Shown piece by piece: positions 16,144-25,275 of a DNA stretch of 64,000 nucleotides. The position numbers and the translations under genes are program-made. The notes beneath the pieces are model-generated. The model had not been told where the DNA came from. It worked only from the letters and a program-made list of their open reading frames with translations, and searched no databases. Positions within the stretch are counted from its first letter, which is position 1. Each line of letters opens with the position of its first letter. This stretch comes from Streptomyces sp. NBC_01476 (GTDB lineage: Bacteria; Actinomycetota; Actinomycetes; Streptomycetales; Streptomycetaceae). The stretch covers positions 7,457,001 through 7,521,000 of the forward strand of contig NZ_CP109446.1 of NCBI RefSeq assembly GCF_036227265.1, written 5' to 3'.

Positions 16144-17727
16144 TCAGACGGTGAAACGGTCGGGGTCGGCGGCTTCCCAGTCCGCTGCCCAGGAGGCGGG
16201 CGGCTCGGCGAGCAACTGGCCGGGAGACAGCCACTCGTACAACTCGGCGTAGGAGCGCACCGTGTGCGGGTCCAGGCGGCGCTGCAGCATGTGCGGCCGC
16301 AGATCCGCCGGGTCGGTGACGCCCATCGACGCCATGATCTGCAGGGCGCTGGCCACCGTCGCCTCCTGCAGGCGGCGGACCCGCTCGGACTTGTCGCCGA
16401 CGTGCAGGGCGCGGGCGCGCCGCGGGTCCTGGGTGGTGACGCCGGTGGGGCAGGTGTTGGTGTGGCAGCGCTGCGCCTGGATGCATCCGACGGCGAACAT
16501 CATCGCCCGCGCCGCGTTGCCGTAGTCCGCGCCCTGCACCAGCCGTTTGACCAGATCCGCGCCGGTGGCGATCTTGCCGCTCGCCCCCACCCTGATCCGC
16601 CCGCGCAGCCCCGCGCCGACGAGGGCGTTGTGCACGGTGAGCAGTCCCTCGGTCAGCGGGGTGCCGATGTTGTCGGCGAACTCCAGCGGGGCGGCGCCGG
16701 TGCCGCCCTCCGCACCGTCCACGATGATGAAGTCGGGCGCGGTGCCCTCGTCGAGCATCGCCTTGCACACCGCCAGGAACTGCTGCCGCGAGCCGGGGCA
16801 GAGCTTGAACCCGGTGGGCTTGCCGCCGGACAGCTCCCGCATCCGGGCGATGAAACGGACCAGCTCACGGGGCGTGGAGAACGCCTGGTGGTACGGGGGC
16901 GAGACGACGGTCCGCCCCTGCGGCACGTCCCGTACCCGGGCGATCTCCGCGTTGACCTTGGCGCCCGGCAGCACCCCGCCGATCCCGGGCTTGGCGCCCT
17001 GCGACAGCTTGAGGGACACGCACTTGACGTGGTCGTGCGCCGCCTTGTCGGCGAACTCCCCGGCGTCGAAGGCCCCTTGCGAGGTGCGGCACCCGAAGTA
17101 ACCGGTACCGATCTCCCAGACCAGGTCACCGCCGGAGCGCAGGTGGTACTCCGACAGTCCGCCCTCACCGGTGTCATGGGCGAAGCCACCGGCCGCCGCA
17201 CCCCGGTTGAGCGCGAGGATCGCGTTCGAAGACAGCGAACCGAAACTCATCGCCGACACGTTGAAGAGCGCCATGTCGTACGGGCGGGTGCAGTCGGGGC
17301 CGCCGATACGTACCCGCGGCGGGGTCTGCGGCACCGGGCTCGGCGCCATCGAAGGGACCAGGAACTCGTGGCCCGGCAGGTAGACGTCCCGCTCGGTGCC
17401 GTACGGCTCCTCGGCGTCGGTGCCCTTCGCGCGTTCGTAGACGATGCTGCGGACGTCCCGGTCGAAGGGGCGGCCGTCGAAGTTCCGCTCGACGAAGTAC
17501 TGCTGCAGTTCCGGCCTGATCCGCTCCAGAAGGAACCGGGCGTGCCCGACGACGGGGTAGTTGCGCAGCACCGAGTGCTTGCGCTGCGCCAGGTCCCGGA
17601 CGCCGAGCAGGGCGAGCAGCAGGAGCGGTATGGCGGCGAACCACCACCACGCGGAGAACCACCCGGCGCCCCCCACCGCCGCCAGCGCCGCCACCACCGT
17701 CAGAACGACCAACCCGATGCGTATCAC
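16144..17727 (-). CDS. FMN-binding glutamate-synthase-like oxidoreductase
   Basis: A 527-residue protein with an N-terminal hydrophobic pair of helices (about 3-45) and a glutamate-synthase central/FMN domain (about 90-500). Visible family motifs are FNVSAMSFGSLS, the GEGGLSEYH loop, SLKLSQGAKPG, VDGAEGGTGAAP for flavin phosphate binding, and the cysteine cluster CIQAQRCHTNTCPTG for an Fe-S centre. The amidotransferase domain of full GltB is absent, so ammonia transfer from glutamine is not expected. Stand-alone members are common in actinobacteria and their substrate is unknown. It is a single gene on the minus strand, 117 bp from MerR and 263 bp from the GH31 gene. Confidence 0.85.
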   Translation of the reverse strand: MIRIGLVVLTVVAALAAVGGAGWFSAWWWFAAIPLLLLALLGVRDLAQRKHSVLRNYPVVGHARFLLERIRPELQQYFVERNFDGRPFDRDVRSIVYERAKGTDAEEPYGTERDVYLPGHEFLVPSMAPSPVPQTPPRVRIGGPDCTRPYDMALFNVSAMSFGSLSSNAILALNRGAAAGGFAHDTGEGGLSEYHLRSGGDLVWEIGTGYFGCRTSQGAFDAGEFADKAAHDHVKCVSLKLSQGAKPGIGGVLPGAKVNAEIARVRDVPQGRTVVSPPYHQAFSTPRELVRFIARMRELSGGKPTGFKLCPGSRQQFLAVCKAMLDEGTAPDFIIVDGAEGGTGAAPLEFADNIGTPLTEGLLTVHNALVGAGLRGRIRVGASGKIATGADLVKRLVQGADYGNAARAMMFAVGCIQAQRCHTNTCPTGVTTQDPRRARALHVGDKSERVRRLQEATVASALQIMASMGVTDPADLRPHMLQRRLDPHTVRSYAELYEWLSPGQLLAEPPASWAADWEAADPDRFTV

Positions 17728-17844
17728 CCTGGGCGAGTTACCCGCCGTCGGCGCTCCACGCCTGGCAGGCGCCCCAAGAGCTTCCCAAGGAACGGGAACG
17801 GGAACGGGAACGGCCCGGCCCCGCGCCGGGGAAACCCGGCGGAA

Positions 17845-18243
17845 TCACCCGCCGCCGGCCTGGCGCGCGGAGCGCAGCGCGTCGAGGTAGTCGGCGATCG
17901 CGTTCCTGTTACGGGTCAGGAACCGGATGCGCTCGGACATCCGGCTGAGTTCGCCCTCCAGGACGGCGACCGTCTCGGGCGTCACCCCCGAGAAGCGGAT
18001 GCTGTCCTGGGGCGTGTCCAGGCACGGCAGGATCTGCTGGATGACCCGGGTGGGCAGCCCGGCGTCGAGCAGCCCCCTGACCTGCATCACCCGCCCCACG
18101 ACCGACTCGTCGTACTCGCGGTAGCCGTTGGGTGAGCGGCCGGACGCGATCAGCTGCTGTTCCTCGTAGTAGCGCAGCAGGCGCCGGGACGCGCCGGTGC
18201 GCTCCGCCAGTTCTCCGATCCGCACCCCTCCAACGTACGGCAT
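17845..18243 (-). CDS. MerR-family transcriptional regulator
   Basis: A 132-residue regulator with the MerR winged helix at the N-terminus (VRIGELAERTGASRRLLRYY, then SPNGYREY). The C-terminal coiled coil is short (LEGELSRMSERIRFLTRNR) and lacks the Cys residues of metal sensors, so an organic ligand is likelier. Two starts are possible: the ATG at 18243, or the GTG at 18225 where similarity begins. The GGAGG before the GTG is too close to act as a normal site, so leaderless or ATG initiation is preferred. It is divergent from the serine-hydrolase gene, with a 22-bp palindrome between them. Confidence 0.88.
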   Translation of the reverse strand: MPYVGGVRIGELAERTGASRRLLRYYEEQQLIASGRSPNGYREYDESVVGRVMQVRGLLDAGLPTRVIQQILPCLDTPQDSIRFSGVTPETVAVLEGELSRMSERIRFLTRNRNAIADYLDALRSARQAGGG

Positions 18244-18274
18244 CCGCGGTGGTGACCGCGCTGACCTGCGGAGT

Positions 18275-18305
18275 TTGACCCTCACATACGTGTGAGGGTT
18301 TGAGA
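18275..18305 (+). promoter_or_regulatory. MerR-type promoter with 22-bp palindrome
   Basis: ACCCTCACA (18278-18286) and TGTGAGGGT (18291-18299) are perfect arms around TACG. They overlap a -35 TTGACC (18275-18280) and sit before a weak -10 TTGAGA (18300-18305). The 19-bp spacing is the lengthened spacer typical of MerR-activated promoters. The direction serves the hydrolase at 18350. Confidence 0.7.
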
Positions 18306-18349
18306 CTGGCCATCGCCCGGCACCACGGCCACAGGGAGAGAAGACAGCA

Positions 18350-19489
18350 GTGACCGATCTCAACGGCACCTCCGCACCCCGTTTCGACGCGGTGCGCGCC
18401 GCGTTGCAGCGCAACCTCGACTCCGGCGAGGAACTCGGAGCCTCGCTGGTCGTCGACATCGACGGCGACCACGTGCTCGACCTGTGGGGCGGGTTCCGGG
18501 ACACCGCCAGAACCGTCCCCTGGGACGAGCACACCATCACCAACGTGTGGTCGACGACGAAGACCGTGACCAGCCTCGCCGCCCTGATGCTGGTGGACCG
18601 CGGTGACCTGGACGTCTACGCACCGGTCGCACGCTACTGGCCCGAGTTCGCCGCCAACGGCAAGCAGGACATCGAGGTGCGCCACCTGCTCTCGCACACT
18701 TCCGGTGTCTCGGGCCTCGATCAGCCCGCGGTGATCGAGGACCTCTACGACACCCGGCGGGCCGCCGCCCGGCTCGCCGCGCAGGCCCCCTGGTGGCAAC
18801 CGGGCACGGCGTCGGGCTACCACCTGCTCAGCTACGGGCACCTGGTCGGCGAACTCGTCCACCGCGTCAGCGGAAAATCGTTGAAGCGGTTCGTCGCCGA
18901 GGACATCGCCGGCCCGCTGGGCGCGGACTTCCGGATCGGGGCGGACGGGCAGGACACCAACCGGATCGCCGACGTGGTCCCGCCGCCGCCGATGCCGTTC
19001 GACCTGGAGGCAGCCGGACAGGACAGCCCCGCCTACAAGACCCTGACCGGACCTGCCCTCACCGCGGAGACGGCCAACACCGCCGCCTGGCGGGCCGCCG
19101 ACCTCGGCGCGGCCAACGGCCACGGCAACGCCCGCTCGGTGGCCCGCATCCTGTCCGTGCCGGCCCGCGGCGGCGAGGTGGACGGCATCCGCCTGCTCGG
19201 GCAGAAGACGATCGACCTCATCTTCGACGTGCAGGCGGACGGCACCGACCTCGTCAACGGACTGCCCCTGCGCTGGGGCATCGGCTACGCCCTGCCCCGG
19301 AGGGACACCCTGCCGTGGATACCGGACGGGCGGATCTGCTTCTGGGGCGGCTGGGGCGGTTCGATGATCATCATGGACCTCGACCGGCGCATGACCATCT
19401 CCTACATGATGAACAAGATGGCCCCCGGCATCCTCGGTTCCGAGCGCAGCGCGGCGTATGTCGCGGCCGTCTACGACTGCCTCCGGTAG
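18350..19489 (+). CDS. Serine hydrolase, class C beta-lactamase/esterase family
   Basis: A 379-residue enzyme of the penicillin-binding-protein-like esterase family (EstB type). The nucleophile motif SxxK is seen as WSTTK (Ser68, Lys71). The second motif Tyr is at YGH (Tyr162), and a LLSHTSGV segment typical of the family precedes it. There is no signal peptide, so it is probably a cytoplasmic esterase or amidohydrolase rather than a resistance enzyme. GTG start at 18350 with GGGAGAGAAG upstream. It is divergently paired with MerR, whose operator-like palindrome lies in its promoter. Confidence 0.88.
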   Translation: MTDLNGTSAPRFDAVRAALQRNLDSGEELGASLVVDIDGDHVLDLWGGFRDTARTVPWDEHTITNVWSTTKTVTSLAALMLVDRGDLDVYAPVARYWPEFAANGKQDIEVRHLLSHTSGVSGLDQPAVIEDLYDTRRAAARLAAQAPWWQPGTASGYHLLSYGHLVGELVHRVSGKSLKRFVAEDIAGPLGADFRIGADGQDTNRIADVVPPPPMPFDLEAAGQDSPAYKTLTGPALTAETANTAAWRAADLGAANGHGNARSVARILSVPARGGEVDGIRLLGQKTIDLIFDVQADGTDLVNGLPLRWGIGYALPRRDTLPWIPDGRICFWGGWGGSMIIMDLDRRMTISYMMNKMAPGILGSERSAAYVAAVYDCLR

Positions 19490-19504
19490 GTGCCCGGGCA
19501 CGAC

Positions 19505-19555
19505 GCGGGCGGACGGGCCGCCGGAGCCCGCAGGCCCGGCGGCCCGTCCGCCCGC
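19505..19555. terminator. Bidirectional terminator, 20-bp perfect stem
   Basis: Arms 19505-19524 and 19536-19555 pair perfectly around an 11-nt loop, between the convergent hydrolase and GH31 genes. It is the longest terminator stem found in the window. Confidence 0.85.
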
Positions 19556-19560
19556 GGTCC

Positions 19561-21669
19561 TCAGCGCGACAGCGCGCTGATCAGCGGCCCGGAGTCAGGT
19601 GTGCCGAGCAGGACGAACACCGGGGCCTGGTGGAGATCCGCCGCGTAACCCGTCAGGTCGGCCGGCCCGCGGATGGTCCTCTTGTGCCGGACGTCGAACC
19701 AACGGCCGGGCGGGAGGTGGATGTTCCGCCGTTTCTGATCGCCGAGGACCGGAGCGGCGAGCAGTGAGTCGCCCAGCAGCCACTGGTCGTCGATGGTGTA
19801 AGTGGCCCTGTCCTCCGGGTGGTTGAAGAAGAGCGGCTTCATGATCGGTTCCCCGGTGCGCACCGCCCGCCGGACCTGCGCCCCGATGTAGGGGGCCAGG
19901 CGCTGGTGGGTGGTGACGGCGGCGGTGTACAGGTCCACCGTCTCCTGGTCGTACGGCCGGCTTCCGGCGGCGTTGGACACTCCGAGCGGTGAGGTGGAGG
20001 AGTACATCAGCGGCATCAGCGAGGCCGCCTGCGCCCACCGCACCAGAACCTCCTTGGCGGGCGGGGTCTGGCTGAGCGAACCGCCGATCATGTCCGTCTC
20101 GACGAACGGGTAGCCGACCGTGCTGATCGCGAGGCTCTGCGCCACGGCCGCCCGCAGCGAGCCCCAGCTGGTTCCCTTGTCGACCTGCCGGGTGACGAAA
20201 CCGTACTTCTGGGAGCCGGTCCAGTGGATGCGCACGCCGGCACCCTGGAGATCGAACTGGTCGCACAGTTGCGCGCCGAGCGCGATGTAGTCGAGCGCGG
20301 TGTAGCCCGGGTACGGTGCGCAGGTCTCGTCGAAGAAGCGGGTGTCGAACTTGAATCCGTCGACCCCGTAGGTCTGTTGCACACTCCGCAGATTCCCGAC
20401 GTACCAGGCGCGGGCGTCGGGGTTGGCCAGGTCGACGATGCCGGCGGTGCCGTTCCACCAGGTGACCAGGCCCGGTTGGCCGGGGTCGGTCTGCGAGCGC
20501 AGGAGGTACCCGTGCTCGGCGGCATGGGCGAAGTTGTCCGCGTCGGTGTTGATCCACAAGGTGACCCAGATCCCGAAGTCGTACCCCATCGCGTGGATCT
20601 CGTCGGACATCGCCTTCGGCGCCGGGAACTTGCTGTTGAAGGTGAAGTCGCCGTAGTGGCTCATCCAGCCGTCGTCCAACTGCACGGTGTGGCCCGGCAC
20701 TCCGGCATCGTGCAGGCCCTTCGCCCAGGCCAGCAGCGAGTCCTGCGAGACGTCGGTGTAGAACTGCGCCCACGAGTTCCACAGCGGCTCGGCGTACTGG
20801 GTGCCGGTCGCGTCGCTGGCGGCCGGCGTGCCGGTGATCGCGATGTAGTCCTCGTAGACGTCCCTCGCGGTGCGTTCGACGAAGACGGTGGAGTCCATGG
20901 CGGAGCTCTGGGTGAGGGTGCAGCCGAAGACACCCTGCCGCACATCGTTCATCGACACATCCATGACGTCTTCGGTGTCGACCCACAGCCCGGTGCCCCG
21001 CTCGGTGAACCAGAACGGCTCGGTGATCAGGTACTCGGCGGGCGCCATCGTGGTGTCCCGGACCGTGCCGGAGTCCAGTGGCCAGGGCTGTTCCTCGTAC
21101 GGGCCGCCGCTCGCGGTCACCGCTTCGCCCTGGCCGTACCAGTGGCCGGCCGAGGCGACCAGATAGTTGCCCGTCACCTGTGCCGCCGCCGTCGGGCCCT
21201 GAACCGACCAGGTCTGCCGGTAACGGCCGGCGGCCGGGGTGATCCGGAAGGCCACGGTGCTGCCGGGCAGGGTCGTCGCCAGCGTCAGGTCGAGCACGCC
21301 GTCGTGCCACGTGGCACGGAGTACCGAGGTGGCCGCGGCCGAGGACCCCGAGGCGGTGCGGAAGACCGCGGGGCCGGAGGCATCGTCCGCCCCGGCCGTG
21401 GTCTGCAGCACGGTCCGGCCGTCCCGCCGCGTGGTGATCAGGAAGGGTGCCTTGCTGACGGCCACCGTGTACCCGGGGCTGGTCGCGGTGGGCGACACGG
21501 TCAGCGTGACGGTGTTTCCGGTGTCCTGGAAGCGCGTGTGCGCCGGGGGACCGCCGCCGGTCCCGCTCCAGGCACCGGCCTGTCCGGTCGTCAGCAGGGC
21601 GGCGGAGACGCCGGCCGCTCCGCCGGCGACGAGGAAGCGCCTTCGGGGCATCGCTGTCGGATCAGCCAT
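19561..21669 (-). CDS. Tat-exported GH31 glycosidase
   Basis: A 702-residue secreted alpha-glycosidase. The twin-arginine signal is PRRRFLVAGGAAGV (about residues 8-21), with cleavage near GQAGA. The barrel begins about residue 295. The nucleophile is expected at Asp442 in GVDGFKFDTRF and the acid at Asp526 in VETDMIGGS. These motifs are those of the GH31 branch containing bacterial SQ-like and MYORG-like enzymes, different from the WLDW type at 12596. A beta-sandwich C-terminal domain ends the protein. The ATG at 21669 is preceded by GTAGGAGGAG. It lies downstream of an SsuABC-like operon but is separated from it by a strong hairpin. Confidence 0.9.
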   Translation of the reverse strand: MADPTAMPRRRFLVAGGAAGVSAALLTTGQAGAWSGTGGGPPAHTRFQDTGNTVTLTVSPTATSPGYTVAVSKAPFLITTRRDGRTVLQTTAGADDASGPAVFRTASGSSAAATSVLRATWHDGVLDLTLATTLPGSTVAFRITPAAGRYRQTWSVQGPTAAAQVTGNYLVASAGHWYGQGEAVTASGGPYEEQPWPLDSGTVRDTTMAPAEYLITEPFWFTERGTGLWVDTEDVMDVSMNDVRQGVFGCTLTQSSAMDSTVFVERTARDVYEDYIAITGTPAASDATGTQYAEPLWNSWAQFYTDVSQDSLLAWAKGLHDAGVPGHTVQLDDGWMSHYGDFTFNSKFPAPKAMSDEIHAMGYDFGIWVTLWINTDADNFAHAAEHGYLLRSQTDPGQPGLVTWWNGTAGIVDLANPDARAWYVGNLRSVQQTYGVDGFKFDTRFFDETCAPYPGYTALDYIALGAQLCDQFDLQGAGVRIHWTGSQKYGFVTRQVDKGTSWGSLRAAVAQSLAISTVGYPFVETDMIGGSLSQTPPAKEVLVRWAQAASLMPLMYSSTSPLGVSNAAGSRPYDQETVDLYTAAVTTHQRLAPYIGAQVRRAVRTGEPIMKPLFFNHPEDRATYTIDDQWLLGDSLLAAPVLGDQKRRNIHLPPGRWFDVRHKRTIRGPADLTGYAADLHQAPVFVLLGTPDSGPLISALSR

Positions 21670-21883
21670 GGTGCTCCTCCTACGCGGTGCTTGCTGCGGG
21701 TGCCTGCGTGATGGTGCGGTAGCTGCGCTGTGAGGCTAGCCAGTCCGGTTGATGCGCGCAAGAGCTTGAAAAGTGAACGTAACGAGCATCAGCAATCATT
21801 TTTTTCCCGGACTCACGACCGGGAGGCAGCCGGCCGGCGGCTGACGACCGGCCGGCGGCCGGCCCTTGCCCGACCACGACAAG

Positions 21884-21914
21884 AAGGGGTGCCCGGGCAA
21901 CCCGGGCACCCCTT
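21884..21914 (-). terminator. Terminator after the substrate-binding protein gene
   Basis: A 14-bp perfect stem (21884-21897 with 21901-21914) and a CAA loop lie 16 bp beyond the stop at 21931. A run of seven T lies nearby at about 21800 but is not adjacent to the stem. The hairpin separates the ABC operon from the GH31 gene. Confidence 0.85.
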
Positions 21915-21930
21915 CACACCGCACCGCCGG

Positions 21931-22986
21931 TCAGGAGGAGGCGGCCTCCTGCGCCGCGTGCTGGACGTACTCGTCGGTGTACGTCTTCGACAGGTCGATC
22001 TTGTGACCCTTGATGGCCGGGTCGATGGCCGTCAGCACCCGCAGGACGGTCTGCGGCGCATCGGTCGGCATCTGGCCGGTCGGGTTGTACATGCCCATCT
22101 CGTTCGCCAGCGCCTGGGTGTACTGCGCCTTGCCGCTGCCGGAGTAGAAGTCGGCCGGGACCTCGGCGGTGATCTGCGCGGCGGAGTGCGACACGATCCA
22201 CTGGAGCGCCGTGTAGATCCCGTTGACCATCTTCTGCACGGTCTCCTTGTGGCTGTTCGCCCACGAGGTCTGGACGGTCAGCGCGGTTCCCGGGTAGGGC
22301 CCGCCGAGCGCGGCCTTGGTGCCGGCCGCGGTACGCATGTCGGCGACGATCGTCCCGAGGTGCTTGGCGAGCATGGTGGAGATGGTCGGCTCGGTCGTGA
22401 CACCGGCGTCTATCCGGTTGTGCTGGAAGGCCGCGACGAAGGTGGCTCCGGCGGCAACGGCCACCAGGTGAGTCTTGGACAGCGGGATGTTGTTGTGGAC
22501 CGCCAGGTACGACCCGATGTTGGAGCTGGCCGACCCCAGCGAGGTCACACCGACGGTCTTGTTCTCCAGATCGGCGGGCGACTTGAGCTCAGGCTCGTTC
22601 GTGCGGGTCATCTCGACCATGCCGGGCGCCTGCAGCAGCTGGACGACCGCCTGGGTGTCCTTGCCCTTGGCCTGCAGGTCGAGGTTGTGGTCGAAGAAGC
22701 CGATCATGCCCTGGACCTGGCCGGCGAGCAGGGCGTTGGAGACCTGGGGCGTCCCCTGCAGGTTGTCGATCTTGACGTTCAGTCCCTGCTTCTTGAAGAA
22801 GCCCATCCGGTCCGCCAGGATCAGCGGCAGATAACTCTGGTTCGCCTGGTTGGACAGTGCGATGGTGACCGTCGGCAGGGAACCGGCACTCGCCGCGTCG
22901 CTGACCGACTTGCCGTCCGAGCAGGCCGTCAGTCCGGTGGCCAGGAACGCCGACGCGGTGATGAGAACGATCTTCTTGTTCCGCAT
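21931..22986 (-). CDS. ABC transporter substrate-binding lipoprotein (NMT1/SsuA/TauA type)
   Basis: The 351-residue extracytoplasmic receptor of a NitT/TauT-family importer. The lipobox LTAC places the lipidated Cys at residue 22. The body has the two-lobed NMT1 layout (SYLPLILADRMGFFKKQGL, then VGVTSLGSASS). It is the last gene of the ATPase, permease, receptor operon on the minus strand. Known substrates of this family include sulfonates, nitrate, thiamine precursors and aromatic acids; nothing here singles one out. GAAGAAGG lies eight bases before the ATG at 22986. Confidence 0.9.
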   Translation of the reverse strand: MRNKKIVLITASAFLATGLTACSDGKSVSDAASAGSLPTVTIALSNQANQSYLPLILADRMGFFKKQGLNVKIDNLQGTPQVSNALLAGQVQGMIGFFDHNLDLQAKGKDTQAVVQLLQAPGMVEMTRTNEPELKSPADLENKTVGVTSLGSASSNIGSYLAVHNNIPLSKTHLVAVAAGATFVAAFQHNRIDAGVTTEPTISTMLAKHLGTIVADMRTAAGTKAALGGPYPGTALTVQTSWANSHKETVQKMVNGIYTALQWIVSHSAAQITAEVPADFYSGSGKAQYTQALANEMGMYNPTGQMPTDAPQTVLRVLTAIDPAIKGHKIDLSKTYTDEYVQHAAQEAASS

Positions 22987-23095
22987 GAGCCATGCCTTCT
23001 TCTCAGGAGCGGGCGCGCCGCCGGCCGTCTTCGGCCTCGCCGTGCTCCGCGTGTCGTTGGAGGGTTTTGGTGTGCGTGGTGTGCGTGCACGGGGA

Positions 23096-24028
23096 TCAGG
23101 CCCCGGTGCCGGACCTCTGCGGGCGCGGCTGCCACCGCAGCAGGCGCCGCTCCAGGAGCGTGATCAGCCCCTCGGCGGCCAGCGCGAACGCGGCGGTGAT
23201 GACCAGGCCCGCGTAGACACCGTTGGGGTCGAAGTTGGCCTGGGCCTGGAAGATGAGCAGTCCGAGGCCCTGCTGTGCGCCGAGCAGTTCACCGACGATC
23301 GCGCCGGTGACGGCGAAACCGAAGGCGACGTGCAGGCTGGTCGTGATCCAGCTGAGTGCGGACGGGACGACCACCTGCAGGGTCACCTTGGTGTTGCCGG
23401 CGCCGAGGATGCGGGCGTTGGCGAGGAGGTTGCGGTCCACTTCGCGGGCGCCCTGGAACGCGTTGAAGAACACGCCGAAGAAGACCAGTACCGCAGCCAG
23501 CGTGACCTTGGAGCTGATGCCCAGGCCGAACCAGATGGCGAACACCGAGCCGAGCAGGATGCGCGGTATGGAGTTCAGCGTCTTGATGTAGGGGGCGAAG
23601 ACGTCCGCCAGGAAGCGCAGCCGGCCGAGCAGGACACCGAAGATGACGCCGAGGATCACCCCGATCCCGAAGCCCATCAGCGTTTCCTGGAGGGTCACCC
23701 ACACCTGGTCCGCCAGCGAACCCTGGGAGGTGCCGTGCTGCATCCAGGACCACAACTTCGAGCAGACGCCGGACGGTTCGCCGGAGTAGAACTTGTCGAT
23801 GGCCCCGGTCGAGGCGAGTACCTGCCACAGACCGATGAACACGGCAAGGACGATGATCCTGGTGAGATTGACCAGTACGCGACGCCGGAGCCGCAGCCTG
23901 CGGGCCTGTGCTGCCTGGGCCGAGGGCGCCGGGCGCTCCGGCGGCGTCGGGGAAGTGCGTACCGGATCAGAGACGTCGGTACTCGCGTCCGCCGTACCGG
24001 TACTCGATCGGGGGCCGTGCACGTTCAT
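23096..24028 (-). CDS. ABC transporter permease (SsuC/TauC type)
   Basis: Membrane subunit of the NitT/TauT-family importer, 310 residues. An N-terminal Ser/Thr/Pro-rich cytoplasmic stretch of about 50 residues precedes six expected membrane helices. The EAA-type loop is seen as AREVDRNLLANARILGAGNT (about 190-210). It lies between the ATPase gene (75 bp upstream) and the receptor gene (109 bp downstream). Confidence 0.9.
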   Translation of the reverse strand: MNVHGPRSSTGTADASTDVSDPVRTSPTPPERPAPSAQAAQARRLRLRRRVLVNLTRIIVLAVFIGLWQVLASTGAIDKFYSGEPSGVCSKLWSWMQHGTSQGSLADQVWVTLQETLMGFGIGVILGVIFGVLLGRLRFLADVFAPYIKTLNSIPRILLGSVFAIWFGLGISSKVTLAAVLVFFGVFFNAFQGAREVDRNLLANARILGAGNTKVTLQVVVPSALSWITTSLHVAFGFAVTGAIVGELLGAQQGLGLLIFQAQANFDPNGVYAGLVITAAFALAAEGLITLLERRLLRWQPRPQRSGTGA

Positions 24029-24103
24029 GCGCTCATGCCTCTTCCGGGCGGGAGGGTGGGATCTGCCAGGGCCGCGCGGAGCCCCTGGCGTTGTGTGCCG
24101 GGG

Positions 24104-24964
24104 TCAGGCCGCGGTCACGGTGCGGTGGTAGGCGACCTGCACCTCGTCGCGCAGGGACTCCCAGATCCGCTCGTGGAGTTTGACGAATTCGGGAGTGTGC
24201 CGGATCTCGCGCGGATTCCGGGGCCGGGGGAGATCGATCGCGAACTCCTCCTTGACGGTGGCCGGCCCCGCGGTCATCACGACAACCTTGTCGGCGAGCG
24301 AGATAGCCTCCTCCAGGTCATGGGTGACGAACACGACCGAAGGCCGGGTCAGCTCCCACAGGGAGAGAAGCTCGTCGGACATGATCTGCCGGGTCTGCAC
24401 GTCCAGACCGGAGAACGGCTCGTCCATCAGGAGCACCCGCGGCCGGTTGATCATCGTCTGGGCGAGCGCGACCCGCTTGCGCATGCCACCGGAGAGCTGG
24501 TGCGGGTGGTACTTCTCGAAGCCGGCCAGACCGACCCGGCGGATCCAGTCGGCGGCCTCGGCGTGTGCCTCCTTGCGCGACGCGCCACGGAAGCGCGGAC
24601 CGGCCGCGACGTTGCCGAGCACGGTCTTCCAGGGAAACACCGCGTCCGTCTGGAAGACGAAGCCGACGTTCTCCCCGATGCCTTCCACCGGCACGCCGTC
24701 GATGAGGACCTCGCCGGTGTCGGGCCGTTCCATCCCGCTGATCAACGAGAGCGTGGTCGACTTCCCGCAGCCGGTCGGACCGACGACCGCGGTGAACTCC
24801 CCGGACTGGACCGAGAAATTGATGTCCCGCAGGACATCGTGATTGCCGCCTTGAGGTGTATTGAAGCATTTGGTCACATCGCGCATCACGATAGGCGGCG
24901 GTGTCGCCGACTGCGGTGATGTGACCGACCCATTGATGTGTCCACGCTGGGATTCGCTTGTCAC
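24104..24964 (-). CDS. ABC transporter ATP-binding protein (SsuB/TauB type)
   Basis: Cytoplasmic ATPase of 286 residues and first gene of the operon. It shows Walker A GPTGCGKST, the signature LSGGMRKR, Walker B VLLMDEP and the switch His in VFVTHD. The GTG start at 24964 is the farthest upstream option; the ABC fold itself begins near residue 24 (IVMRDVTKCF), so a shorter product is possible. Its promoter would lie in 24965-25275, next to the left end of the IS4-type element. Confidence 0.9.
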   Translation of the reverse strand: MTSESQRGHINGSVTSPQSATPPPIVMRDVTKCFNTPQGGNHDVLRDINFSVQSGEFTAVVGPTGCGKSTTLSLISGMERPDTGEVLIDGVPVEGIGENVGFVFQTDAVFPWKTVLGNVAAGPRFRGASRKEAHAEAADWIRRVGLAGFEKYHPHQLSGGMRKRVALAQTMINRPRVLLMDEPFSGLDVQTRQIMSDELLSLWELTRPSVVFVTHDLEEAISLADKVVVMTAGPATVKEEFAIDLPRPRNPREIRHTPEFVKLHERIWESLRDEVQVAYHRTVTAA

Positions 24965-25030
24965 GCGATGGAGGCTGCCAGAACTCGGCGCACGACAACA
25001 ACCTCGTCGAACACGGGTCTACTGACTTAA

Positions 25031-25055
25031 GCACCGGGCGCACGGGACCCGGTGC
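25031..25055. terminator. Hairpin at the left end of the IS4-type element
   Basis: GCACCGGG and CCCGGTGC pair over 8 bp with a 9-nt loop, directly inside the left inverted repeat. Stem-loops near IS ends can insulate the transposase from outside promoters. Confidence 0.45.
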
Positions 25056-25275
25056 CTGACGAGGTGAACGGATAGCGGTGTCAGGTATCCGATATGACGG
25101 TCACGGCGGGTGGTTCATCCGCCGCGTCTCGTTGACCTCCAGCTTTAGCATGTCGTGGGGGGAGAGCGTGTGGCCGGAGTGTGTGCGTTGTCTGGAGAAA
25201 TCTCGCAAAGGGCGCGGTTCCACGGATCGTCTACGAGGGTTAGACGCAGTGTGTTCGGTGCGGTAATTTGCAGCG
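25056..25275. other. Non-coding leader of the IS4-type gene
   Basis: About 220 bp, lower in GC than its surroundings. It contains TTGACC near 25132 and no frame with convincing codon use or ribosome-binding site. It probably holds the promoters of the plus-strand IS4-type gene and perhaps of the minus-strand ABC operon. Confidence 0.35.

Noticed and set aside
15850..18135. A 761-codon plus-strand frame across the FMN oxidoreductase and MerR genes
   Set aside because: There are no domains, and it crosses two well-supported minus-strand genes and their intergenic region.
22850..24919. A 689-codon plus-strand frame over the ABC operon
   Set aside because: It is antisense to three genes with clear ABC-transporter motifs.
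25078..25266. A 62-codon frame upstream of the IS4-type gene
   Set aside because: It has no ribosome-binding site and poor codon use, and it lies in the probable promoter region.
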